Source: a virus | Virus record (IMG/VR): IMGVR_UViG_3300022744_000022 | Location: 124,001-188,000 of that record | DNA length: 64,000 nucleotides | Direction: 5' to 3' (one strand) | Shown here: positions 55,947 through 62,792 of the stretch, piece by piece | How the letters are laid out: every line of letters begins with the position of its first letter | How positions within the stretch are numbered: the stretch's first letter is position 1 | Made by a program: the position numbers and the translations under genes | Notes under the pieces: generated by a model | The model's database searches: none | What the model was told of the DNA's origin: nothing | Seen by the model: only the letters and a program-made list of their open reading frames with translations

Positions 55947-56118
55947 CGGCGGCCCTCCAGGCATCCCGAGCCATCGCGACGAAGCCTTCGGCAGTGATGT
56001 CCGCTTCGGTTTCAGCGAACCGGACGATACCGCGAAGCGCTTCAAGGACTGCCTCAGCAGGCGGGCATTCCGAATTGAGCAACGCGGCCTCGACCTCTTG
56101 GTACACGGGATGCGCCAT
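55933..56118 (-). CDS. Small acidic helical protein
   Basis: 61 residues, near-leaderless (6 nt after GTGTAGTG). Unknown. Overlaps the next gene. Confidence 0.6.
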   Translation of the reverse strand: MAHPVYQEVEAALLNSECPPAEAVLEALRGIVRFAETEADITAEGFVAMARDAWRAAGGQS

Positions 56119-56124
56119 CCCCTG

Positions 56125-56132
56125 CACTACAC
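56125..56132 (-). promoter_or_regulatory. GTGTANNN start-proximal promoter
   Basis: GTGTAGTG on the minus strand ends 6 nt before the ATG at 56118. Confidence 0.6.
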
Positions 56133-56142
56133 CAACCCGTAA

Positions 56143-56676
56143 TCAGTCCCCGCTGGATCCGCCACTGCCCCCGTCGTAACCCCCACCGCCGCTATCGTGA
56201 GACGAATAGGACGACGAATCGTGGGAGTGGCTTGGGGTGTCGTGGTGATAGGACGGTTCATGATGATGCACCGCCGGAGTATGCGGCGCAGGCTCGTAAT
56301 GGTGGTGCGTCGCGACAGGGTGCTGCCGCACAGGTTCAGGGTCGTTAGAGAAGGCACTGAGGGGCACCAAATCCACCGCATCGGGCAGCGAATAGGGCAA
56401 CGGATCCTCGACTGGTTGTGCCAGAGGCCGCGCCGACGAGTACAAGGGCTTTGAGGGTCTCGCCCTCTGTACACTCAAAGCTAGCGTAAGAGCTTGCGGA
56501 GTCCCCGAAGGCCGAACTGCGAAAGAGCTGCCCTGATCTTCGTCCTGATCCTCGTCCCCCTCCGCAGGATCTTCCGTGAAGGGTTGCTCAAGGTTGCGTC
56601 GGCGAGTCCGCTGATACAGCGCAAACCCGCCAAAGATTACGGTCACTAGAGTTACGAGTAGAACGACGTTTTCCAT
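56143..56676 (-). CDS. Membrane-anchored protein with His/Ser/Gly-rich tail
   Basis: 177 residues. An N-terminal membrane helix (residues 2-20), an acidic linker (PAEGDEDQDEDQ), then a long tail rich in His and Ser (HHHYEPAPHTPAVHHHEP) ending in Gly/Ser. The tail may bind metals. Paired with the small membrane protein encoded upstream. Unknown function. Confidence 0.65.
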   Translation of the reverse strand: MENVVLLVTLVTVIFGGFALYQRTRRRNLEQPFTEDPAEGDEDQDEDQGSSFAVRPSGTPQALTLALSVQRARPSKPLYSSARPLAQPVEDPLPYSLPDAVDLVPLSAFSNDPEPVRQHPVATHHHYEPAPHTPAVHHHEPSYHHDTPSHSHDSSSYSSHDSGGGGYDGGSGGSSGD

Positions 56677-56684
56677 CAAGCCCC

Positions 56685-56870
56685 TCAATCAAGATCAATG
56701 TCGATATCTGAGACTGCATCCGCGACGGCTTCGATTACAGCCACCGCACCATCCGCCACAACGTCCGCCCCCAGGTCAGCGGCCACGGAATTCTTGGACG
56801 AACGCCTGGTACTGGCGATCAAGATCCAGGTCACTACGCCAATGCCGAGAAGCCACCACACCCACGCCAT
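56685..56870 (-). CDS. Small membrane protein
   Basis: 61 residues. One membrane helix (VWWLLGIGVVTWILIAS) then an Ala/Asp-rich acidic tail (DIDIDLD). Probably the partner of the gene at 56143. Unknown. Confidence 0.6.
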   Translation of the reverse strand: MAWVWWLLGIGVVTWILIASTRRSSKNSVAADLGADVVADGAVAVIEAVADAVSDIDIDLD

Positions 56871-56879
56871 AGCCTAACC

Positions 56880-57569
56880 TCAACGTTGCAAGAACGGTTG
56901 CAGTGCTGCGAGGCGCTGGAACATCTCAGCCTCACGTTTCTCAATCCCATGGTAGTGCTCACGCCACTTCTTGGACAGAGCCTCATACAGCTCTTGGTCA
57001 CGAGCATCGCCAGCCTTCCGCATCTCGGCGGACATCAAGTTGTCAGCCTCGTGCTCAGCTTTCCGCTCTACCGTCCAGTAGCGATAGAGCGCTTGAGCTT
57101 CATCGTAACGAGCCTTGTCCTCTGCGTACCAGGGCTCCGCCTTATCCTCATCGGTGAAACCCCTGAGTGCCGGATCCTTGGGCTTTTCCTGCTCGATGTA
57201 GAGCATGAGCGCTTTCCAGGATGCGAGCCACATGACAGCGGAAGGGAGCAAGTGATCGTACTCGTACGGCCACAGGTTATCCACACCCCTCAGGTCCACC
57301 AAATGGTCCCGGTAGATCCAACGCGACTTGAACCGACGAAACCGATGCCCCGCGAAGCTGGCTTGAAGGGAGAGCCACTTCCCGACTCGCTCAGACAGGA
57401 AGTAACGGACCGGGTACTCTCGCTTCACCCGTTCATCCCAGTCTTCCCACGTCGGACCTTCTTGGAACGGCGTCAGTCTGCGACACCCGAGGGCGTCACA
57501 ATCGGACATCCCGAGCGCTTGAGGGCCCGGGACTTCGAGCAGCTTGCGAATCTTGAGGCGAAGACTCAT
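56880..57569 (-). CDS. Unknown charged helical protein
   Basis: 229 residues from the ATG at 57569, 8 nt behind GTGTACAA. A CDALGCR site, a central YRDHLVDLRGVDNLWPY part and a charged C-terminal coiled-coil-like stretch. Unknown. Confidence 0.65.
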   Translation of the reverse strand: MSLRLKIRKLLEVPGPQALGMSDCDALGCRRLTPFQEGPTWEDWDERVKREYPVRYFLSERVGKWLSLQASFAGHRFRRFKSRWIYRDHLVDLRGVDNLWPYEYDHLLPSAVMWLASWKALMLYIEQEKPKDPALRGFTDEDKAEPWYAEDKARYDEAQALYRYWTVERKAEHEADNLMSAEMRKAGDARDQELYEALSKKWREHYHGIEKREAEMFQRLAALQPFLQR

Positions 57570-57577
57570 TGGCCCCT

Positions 57578-57585
57578 TTGTACAC
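57578..57585 (-). promoter_or_regulatory. GTGTANNN start-proximal promoter
   Basis: GTGTACAA on the minus strand ends 8 nt before the ATG at 57569. Confidence 0.5.
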
Positions 57586-57591
57586 CGAAAG

Positions 57592-57620
57592 CTAGAAGTT
57601 TTCTGCCAGTTGGTGTAATG
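57592..57620 (+). promoter_or_regulatory. CTAGAAGTT-N12-GTGTAATG promoter
   Basis: Variant of the two-element promoter with correct 12-nt spacing; 11 nt before the ATG at 57632. Confidence 0.6.
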
Positions 57621-57631
57621 TTTATTCAGCC

Positions 57632-58408
57632 ATGACTTTGACTCGCCACGACTGGGACATGCTCTTGATTGCTCAAGATGCCGACGTGCGTCTTGAGGCG
57701 ATTCAGCAAGAGGGCCTTCTCCAGGCCACATTCCCGGCATTACAGACTCTTGTGGGCTTTGGGGGCCAGGATTCCGGGCATAAAGACCTCTGGGCACACA
57801 CCAAGCAAGTGGTGATCCAAACGGTCCCTCAGGTGTTGTGTCGGTGGGCAGCCCTGTTTCACGATGTAGGGAAGCCACAGTCGTTCACTCGCGTGGACGG
57901 TAAGATCGCCTTCCACCATCACGAGGAAACGTCGGCTCGCATTTTCAAGCGGGTTGCACGTGAAACCGCGCTATTTCAGCCCGGAGAGCTTGACGAGATC
58001 ACGTTCGTGATCCGGCATTTGGGGCATGTAGAGGCCTACGAGTCTGATTGGACCGATTCGGCGATCCGGCGGCTCACCCGCGAACTCGGTACCCACCTTG
58101 ATTCTGTGTTTGCGGTGGCAAGGGCGGACTGCACAACTGCCCGACCTGAGAAGCGGCAACGGCAGCTCAAGCGAGTTCACGAGCTTCGGACGCGCATCGA
58201 CACTCTTGCGGCCTTGGACGCAGTGCCACCGGCGCTCCCCACGGGGCTTGGGGACGTGCTGATGCAGCGGTTGGGCATGCAGCCCGGCCCCGAGTTTGGA
58301 GCCGTCATGCGGGGGCTCAAGGCCCGTGTCGAGGCTGGGGAACTGCCCCGCAACGCGGACTTTGAAGTTTACCTCGCGACCTTGGACAAGCAACGTGGCG
58401 GACTCTAG
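57632..58408 (+). CDS. HD-domain phosphohydrolase (CCA-enzyme-body-like)
   Basis: 258 residues. HKDLWAHTKQVVIQTVP, AALFHDVGKP and FHHHEETSARI form the HD metal-binding set, as in the HD part that follows the nucleotidyltransferase head in E. coli-type CCA enzymes. That domain has 2',3'-cyclic phosphodiesterase and phosphatase activity. With no head domain here and a headed gene at 26345, this looks like a separated RNA-end-processing hydrolase. A nucleotidase role cannot be excluded. Confidence 0.8.
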   Translation: MTLTRHDWDMLLIAQDADVRLEAIQQEGLLQATFPALQTLVGFGGQDSGHKDLWAHTKQVVIQTVPQVLCRWAALFHDVGKPQSFTRVDGKIAFHHHEETSARIFKRVARETALFQPGELDEITFVIRHLGHVEAYESDWTDSAIRRLTRELGTHLDSVFAVARADCTTARPEKRQRQLKRVHELRTRIDTLAALDAVPPALPTGLGDVLMQRLGMQPGPEFGAVMRGLKARVEAGELPRNADFEVYLATLDKQRGGL

Positions 58409-58733
58409 GCACTGGCGTCGTATTGGACGCAACCTGATCTTCCGCGTGATCCTTGATCGACGGGACTTCGCGTGGGAGTCCCGCATGACTGTCCGGGGCT
58501 GGCTCCGCACGTGGGCGGCCCCGGACATCACGCTCTTGGGCTGGCCCGGGAAACGGTTCTGGCACGCCCACCTACGGTACCGGCTTCTCTACGGTGATGC
58601 AGATTGGCAGCACCACCGAGAGTACGCTCAGAAGCGTCACGCCGAGTGGGTTCAGAAGGCCAAGCCTCTGGAGCTACGGCGCAACGGCCTGGGATCGCTC
58701 TACGTGCATGCCCCTCAAGACGACGCCCGCTAA
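58395..58733 (+). CDS. Small basic protein
   Basis: 112 residues, GTG start inside the end of the HD gene. Arg/Trp-rich (SRHWRRIGRNLIFRV; WPGKRFWHAHLRYRLLYG). Unknown; RNA or DNA binding is possible. Confidence 0.6.
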   Translation: MADSRHWRRIGRNLIFRVILDRRDFAWESRMTVRGWLRTWAAPDITLLGWPGKRFWHAHLRYRLLYGDADWQHHREYAQKRHAEWVQKAKPLELRRNGLGSLYVHAPQDDAR

Positions 58734-58918
58734 CCGTTCGTGAAGCGCTTCCAGAGTGTCTGGGGCTGTACGCCGACCGCTTCGGCGTCGTTTGGTCCTG
58801 GGGTTGGGATCAAACGCCCGTGCTCGATGGCGAGGTAGACCACCTTACCGCTGGGATCCAGGGTGCAGAGGCGATCTTCCTCATCGACGTACAGGTTCAA
58901 CACTCGTAGCTCGGGCAT
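58730..58918 (-). CDS. Small protein
   Basis: 62 residues ([20 protein letters not shown]), beta-rich. GTGTAGCG ends 7 nt upstream. Unknown. Confidence 0.6.
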   Translation of the reverse strand: MPELRVLNLYVDEEDRLCTLDPSGKVVYLAIEHGRLIPTPGPNDAEAVGVQPQTLWKRFTNG

Positions 58919-59522
58919 GCTCTTGCGCTACACCATCGGCCATGGCCTGCGCTTGGAAGAAAGCCCGCTTCTTAGCACAAGAGGTGCCTTCCAAGGGACA
59001 TGTAGGTCCCGTTCGCTTAGCCCAATTACAATTTGCGCACAAAGTCTGAAAGCCTGGGGGAAATTTCTGCGCCACCAACCAAGAAAAAATCTGCGTGACT
59101 TTCTTACGGTGCTCTCTACCCCCACCGGCTACATGATCAATTTGCAGTAACCTCTCTTCTGGCTCTCCACAACAAGCACAAGCCTTCCCGTAATGTGCAA
59201 AGCATGCTAAACGGTCACGTTCGTAACGAGCTGTGGCCCAACGTCGAGCAGCAAATCGGTGATCCGCGTAATACCTGTTGTTGTAGTCAAAACACCTAGG
59301 GCATTTCCGATACCCCTCTTTGACTGGACGCCCGCACTCGCAAATCCCGCGATCCCGTAGTTTCTTCTTGCGGTTAGCCCGGTATTCATTCTGGACCAGA
59401 TTACAAGGGTCACAATGATTCTTGGATACGCCCGGCTGAAATGGCTGGCGGCACTTCATACAGAGCCCCGCCTCTTTGAAGCGTTTTCTACGTGCCTTCT
59501 CTGCTTCAGATGCGGCTGACAT
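58881..59522 (-). CDS. HNH endonuclease with N-terminal zinc ribbons
   Basis: 213 residues. Four CxxC-type zinc pieces (CMKC, CDPC, CECG, CPRC) precede an HNH domain, [20 protein letters not shown] with [10 protein letters not shown]. The region looks less GC-rich than its surroundings. This is the typical build of free-standing phage homing-type nucleases. Its end overlaps the start and promoter of the gene at 58730, suggesting late insertion. Confidence 0.88.
   Translation of the reverse strand: MSAASEAEKARRKRFKEAGLCMKCRQPFQPGVSKNHCDPCNLVQNEYRANRKKKLRDRGICECGRPVKEGYRKCPRCFDYNNRYYADHRFAARRWATARYERDRLACFAHYGKACACCGEPEERLLQIDHVAGGGREHRKKVTQIFSWLVAQKFPPGFQTLCANCNWAKRTGPTCPLEGTSCAKKRAFFQAQAMADGVAQEHARATSVEPVRR
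58926..58933 (-). promoter_or_regulatory. GTGTANNN start-proximal promoter
   Basis: GTGTAGCG on the minus strand ends 7 nt before the ATG at 58918, inside the HNH coding end. Confidence 0.5.
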
Positions 59523-60063
59523 TCTCCTGAAGCATCTTTATAAATAGTTCCCCCTGTTCCTGTGCATCGGACAGGGCGACATGGGTATGGGGGTTCTTGG
59601 AAAACCAACGCTTGGGCATGTTCCGCTTAGTAGCCTTTCGGAAGTCGCTCTTGAGCATGCACATGGCGAACGTCTTGATGTCTAGGCCGGAGAACGAGAA
59701 GGGGCTCTCGCCCGCGAACCTGATCAAGTACCAGTACACGAACATGAAGTCGTACGTGGCGGGGTACCCGACGAACACAGGCTTGCCAGGAAGGCCCTTG
59801 AGCCACTCTAGGTAGCCCTTCATGGCATCCACGGGGGTCACAAGGCCTTGACGGCACGCTGCCCAAGCCTCGGGCTGCCCCGCCCACCATTCGGCGGTTT
59901 TGGGGTCTGCGGAGGCCCCTGGTAGCGTTTCTAGATTCCGCGTGAAGGTGTCGAGCAACGTGCCCTCTGACGAGAAGGCAGCGGATCCGAAGCTCAGCAT
60001 CGAGTTGGGGCCGGGGATTGGGCCGTCGGATTTAATGTCTGTGGAGACGTAGATTTCTTGCAT
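59506..60063 (-). CDS. DEDDh 3'-5' exonuclease-like protein
   Basis: 185 residues. STDIKSDG (first acidic residue pair region), an inner [13 protein letters not shown] segment and [11 protein letters not shown] (H-x-A-x-x-D-A) match the three motifs of DnaQ-type exonucleases. The first motif is D-x-K rather than D-x-E, so activity may be reduced. GTGTAGCG ends 6 nt before the ATG. Confidence 0.8.
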   Translation of the reverse strand: MQEIYVSTDIKSDGPIPGPNSMLSFGSAAFSSEGTLLDTFTRNLETLPGASADPKTAEWWAGQPEAWAACRQGLVTPVDAMKGYLEWLKGLPGKPVFVGYPATYDFMFVYWYLIRFAGESPFSFSGLDIKTFAMCMLKSDFRKATKRNMPKRWFSKNPHTHVALSDAQEQGELFIKMLQENVSRI

Positions 60064-60069
60064 CCTGGC

Positions 60070-60077
60070 CGCTACAC
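60070..60077 (-). promoter_or_regulatory. GTGTANNN start-proximal promoter
   Basis: GTGTAGCG on the minus strand ends 6 nt before the ATG at 60063; back to back with the plus-strand box at 60085. Confidence 0.65.
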
Positions 60078-60084
60078 CAAGCCG

Positions 60085-60092
60085 GTGTACTC
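60085..60092 (+). promoter_or_regulatory. GTGTANNN start-proximal promoter
   Basis: GTGTACTC ends 7 nt before the GTG at 60100. Confidence 0.6.
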
Positions 60093-60099
60093 TGCCCGG

Positions 60100-60522
60100 G
60101 TGCTCATCAACCTACTCGGCCCGATCATCCTTGCACCGTACGCGGATCGGGATGAACTCAGCTTCTTGACCAAGGACACGCGCCCTAAGGGCCTCGTGAC
60201 TGTGATCCACGACGGCCTTGTGTACAAACAGCAAGGGGGCGAGCGGCAGGTCTTGGTTGAGGCGTACTGGCAAGTCCAAGAAGGTGTGATCCGAACCGCA
60301 ATCCCGCTCAACCAAGCCTGTGGGCATAAGTTCTACTGTGGACACGTCTGGACCTCAGAACACGGCGAGTTCAACGTCAACAACCGCATCGTCTCAGTGT
60401 GCCTCAATGACGACATCTTGATCGTTACCCCTACGGGCGGGCAACCGCTGATGCTTGACCTTGGGCTAAAGATGGAAATCACGCAGGAAAAGCGAACCCT
60501 CTGGGATCTCTTGGCTGACTAG
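60100..60522 (+). CDS. Unknown protein with C-terminal LWDLL tag
   Basis: 140 residues from a GTG 7 nt after GTGTACTC; a longer reading would cross the divergent start. Beta-rich ([31 protein letters not shown]). It ends [11 protein letters not shown], a member of the shared C-terminal tag family. Unknown function. Confidence 0.7.
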   Translation: MLINLLGPIILAPYADRDELSFLTKDTRPKGLVTVIHDGLVYKQQGGERQVLVEAYWQVQEGVIRTAIPLNQACGHKFYCGHVWTSEHGEFNVNNRIVSVCLNDDILIVTPTGGQPLMLDLGLKMEITQEKRTLWDLLAD

Positions 60523-60530
60523 GACGCCTG

Positions 60531-60538
60531 GTGTATAG
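60531..60538 (+). promoter_or_regulatory. GTGTANNN start-proximal promoter
   Basis: GTGTATAG ends 6 nt before the ATG at 60545. Confidence 0.6.
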
Positions 60539-60544
60539 AGCGCC

Positions 60545-60925
60545 ATGCCAGATATCAATCCAGGGATCCGCCTTACCGTCGGGATGTTGAACGCAGCCGG
60601 ACACAAAACCACTGACTCGGGGGATGGCGAAACCCGCGACTTCACGTGCGATCGTGAAAAACCCTACGTGGTCGTGGTTTCGACCCCCGAGCGCCTCGTT
60701 CAAGAAGCTCAAGAGATCGTCCAACTCTTGAAGGCCAACGGGATCTTGGTTTCGCCCATCGGGGACGACGAAGCCGGTGGCGTACAAATCCAAGCTACCT
60801 ACGACCCCAGCATGGGGCAGGAACACGGCGCAGCACTGATCGATCTTTCCGGGATTCACGACCGGATGCTGCCGCCGGTCATCATTTTCATGGGGCCCTG
60901 CGTGCCCTTTTGCACAGGCAGTTGA
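60545..60925 (+). CDS. Phage protein, unknown function
   Basis: 126 residues. GIRLTVGMLNAAGHKTTDSG with GETRDFTCDRE, then VVVVSTPERLVQEAQEI and a strand-rich end. The G-D-G-x-T segment recurs in phage small proteins. Near-leaderless. Unknown. Confidence 0.7.
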   Translation: MPDINPGIRLTVGMLNAAGHKTTDSGDGETRDFTCDREKPYVVVVSTPERLVQEAQEIVQLLKANGILVSPIGDDEAGGVQIQATYDPSMGQEHGAALIDLSGIHDRMLPPVIIFMGPCVPFCTGS

Positions 60926-60952
60926 AAACAAGCCTTGCGCCCTTCTCGGTCG

Positions 60953-60989
60953 GTGTAGTAGAACCGGGTGTCCTTGAATCGGTGTAGTA
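60953..60989 (+). promoter_or_regulatory. Tandem GTGTAGTA promoters with leader
   Basis: Two perfect octamers (60953-60960, 60982-60989) lie 34-63 nt before the ATG at 61024, followed by a leader with GAGAAAGAG. The double box and leader resemble the arrangement at 35232-35275. Confidence 0.65.
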
Positions 60990-61023
60990 AGGGGACCCGG
61001 ACTACCCGGCGAGAAAGAGTCGA

Positions 61024-61707
61024 ATGACGAACGCATTCTGGAAGGGTCTGGCCAAGGTCGGACTTGTTGAGATCAACGAAGACGCCCCCGCCGCCTCTCA
61101 AGGCGAGACGGCTGCACAGCATACGGCGGTCACGGCTCGCCCTGCGGCCACACCGGCGGCACCTCCTGTCGGCGACCCTGGGCTCGTGGCAACCCTAGAC
61201 GAGTCATCCAGGGCACAGCTCGTGGCTTCGATGGAGGCATCGGGGGCACAGCTCGTAGAAGACCTGATGGACATGCTCGGGACGCTCCGGGAGAACATCA
61301 CCGATGAAGCGGCGCTCTACAAGGCGGCGCTCAAGATCCTGATCAAGCAGGGCAACACAGTCCTGGCGATTCGTCAGGACTTCGACAAGTGCATCGGGGC
61401 CCTCGAAACCACAAACCGCGAGTTTGCGGCTCAACTCAAGAGCCAACTTGACAAGCGGGTGGGTGGTAAGCTCAAGACCGCTCAAGACTGCAAGGCTCAG
61501 ATAGCTGCCAAGCAGCAACAGATCGAAGCACTTCAGAACGAAGTGGCCAACCTTGCGGCCCAAGCTCACGAAGCTGAGGGCAGTGTGGCCGATGAACAGG
61601 CCAAGCTCGATCTCGCTCAACAGCGGTTCACACACAACTACACAGCGATTCGCGGAGAAATTGAAGCCAACTGCGCGAAGGTCGCCCAGTACGGGGAGAA
61701 GCTATGA
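61024..61707 (+). CDS. Coiled-coil protein of the envelope module
   Basis: 227 residues. An Ala/Pro-rich N-terminal part is followed by long coiled coil (about 70-220: QNEVANLAAQAHEAEGS, AKLDLAQQRFTHNY). It resembles the helical partners that accompany PspA/TelA-type proteins in bacterial envelope-stress operons. Overlaps the next gene by ATGA. No catalytic part. Confidence 0.65.
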   Translation: MTNAFWKGLAKVGLVEINEDAPAASQGETAAQHTAVTARPAATPAAPPVGDPGLVATLDESSRAQLVASMEASGAQLVEDLMDMLGTLRENITDEAALYKAALKILIKQGNTVLAIRQDFDKCIGALETTNREFAAQLKSQLDKRVGGKLKTAQDCKAQIAAKQQQIEALQNEVANLAAQAHEAEGSVADEQAKLDLAQQRFTHNYTAIRGEIEANCAKVAQYGEKL

Positions 61708-62768
61708 ACGAGATCACGACCAGTCAGCCAAAGAAGTGGTACGAGAAGCCGGAGAACGTCCTGGTCTACGGCGTGCTTGGGGGCGTGGCTGTCTACAGCA
61801 TCAAGCACATCGAGTCGATCGTTGCCTCGATCGTCCACATCATCGAGATGGGGGTCTGGGGGCTCGCGTTGCTGCTGGTGGGTTCCGTGCTGGGCTTCAT
61901 GCTCGTCAACGGCGACTTCCACCGTGCCGCATGGCTGCTGTACGAAAACGCCATGCGTAAGGTTACGGGCCTGATCGTTGAGCTGGACCCTATTGGGTCC
62001 ATGAAGTCCTTCCTCAAGAGCTTAGGCAAGTACCAACAACAGCTCAAGACGAGTTTGCAAGCCATGCGTGGGCAGGCTGAGAAGCTCACGGACAAGCTCT
62101 CTCGTTCGGATCAGGCACAAGAGCACAGCCTCAAGCTGATGTCGCAGGCTCAGTCCCGTTCAACCGAAAAGGGCATGGCCCTTGAGATGCGCAAGCAAGG
62201 TCGGAAAGCCTCTCGCGCCGAAGATCTCTCGATCACGTACCAAGGCCTACTCAACAAGGTCCGCATGATGATCGCGGTCATGGAGAAGGTCGAGGAAGCC
62301 ACGGACTTCATGGTCGTGGACATCGCGGAAACCATCGAGACGGAATCCGAAAAGCGGGAGACCATCAACGAAGCTTGGAAGGCTATGAACGCCGCCAAGC
62401 GTATCCTTGCCAAGAACAAGCAGCGTGAGATCTACGACATGGCGTTGGAAGCGACGCAGCGTGACTACGCCTTCAAGGTCGGCGAGATCAAACAGTTCAT
62501 GCGGGACACCGAGAGCTTCATCAACACGATGGATCTCGAAAACGGTGTGGCAGACGCCGATGCCCTCAAGATGCTTGAGCGTTGGGAGCAACGTTCCCTT
62601 GCTCTGCTCGAAGGCGGCTCGGGTAAGACCAAGTACCGTGTGGCCCCCGTCACAGCGGGCAGCTCACGCATGCTCGTGTCCAGCACCGGCGCTCAAGTGA
62701 TCGATGCCGAGATAGTTGAAGGCGACCGGCCTTCGTTCGCCACTCTCTTCGACAAGCTCGACAAGTAG
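61704..62768 (+). CDS. Membrane protein with PspA-like coiled coil
   Basis: 354 residues. Two hydrophobic stretches (VLVYGVLGGVAVYSI; VWGLALLLVGSVLGFML, about 19-75) are followed by long helical coiled coils (about 95-290) like PspA/IM30. It ends PSFATLFDKLDK, possibly related to the LFDHL tag. Ends in TAG; the next gene is in the same frame 24 nt on, so TAG read-through would fuse them. Probably works with 61024 and 62793 at the membrane. Confidence 0.7.
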   Translation: MNEITTSQPKKWYEKPENVLVYGVLGGVAVYSIKHIESIVASIVHIIEMGVWGLALLLVGSVLGFMLVNGDFHRAAWLLYENAMRKVTGLIVELDPIGSMKSFLKSLGKYQQQLKTSLQAMRGQAEKLTDKLSRSDQAQEHSLKLMSQAQSRSTEKGMALEMRKQGRKASRAEDLSITYQGLLNKVRMMIAVMEKVEEATDFMVVDIAETIETESEKRETINEAWKAMNAAKRILAKNKQREIYDMALEATQRDYAFKVGEIKQFMRDTESFINTMDLENGVADADALKMLERWEQRSLALLEGGSGKTKYRVAPVTAGSSRMLVSSTGAQVIDAEIVEGDRPSFATLFDKLDK

Positions 62769-62792
62769 ACCTCAGGAAAGAAGGCTATTGTT

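Noticed and set aside
57632-58408. The HD hydrolase as DatZ-type dATP hydrolase of a 2-aminoadenine phage
   Set aside because: It resembles the HD body of CCA enzymes, no MazZ is present, and the PurA-like protein keeps the Asp that PurZ enzymes usually lose. Modified-base DNA is not supported here.
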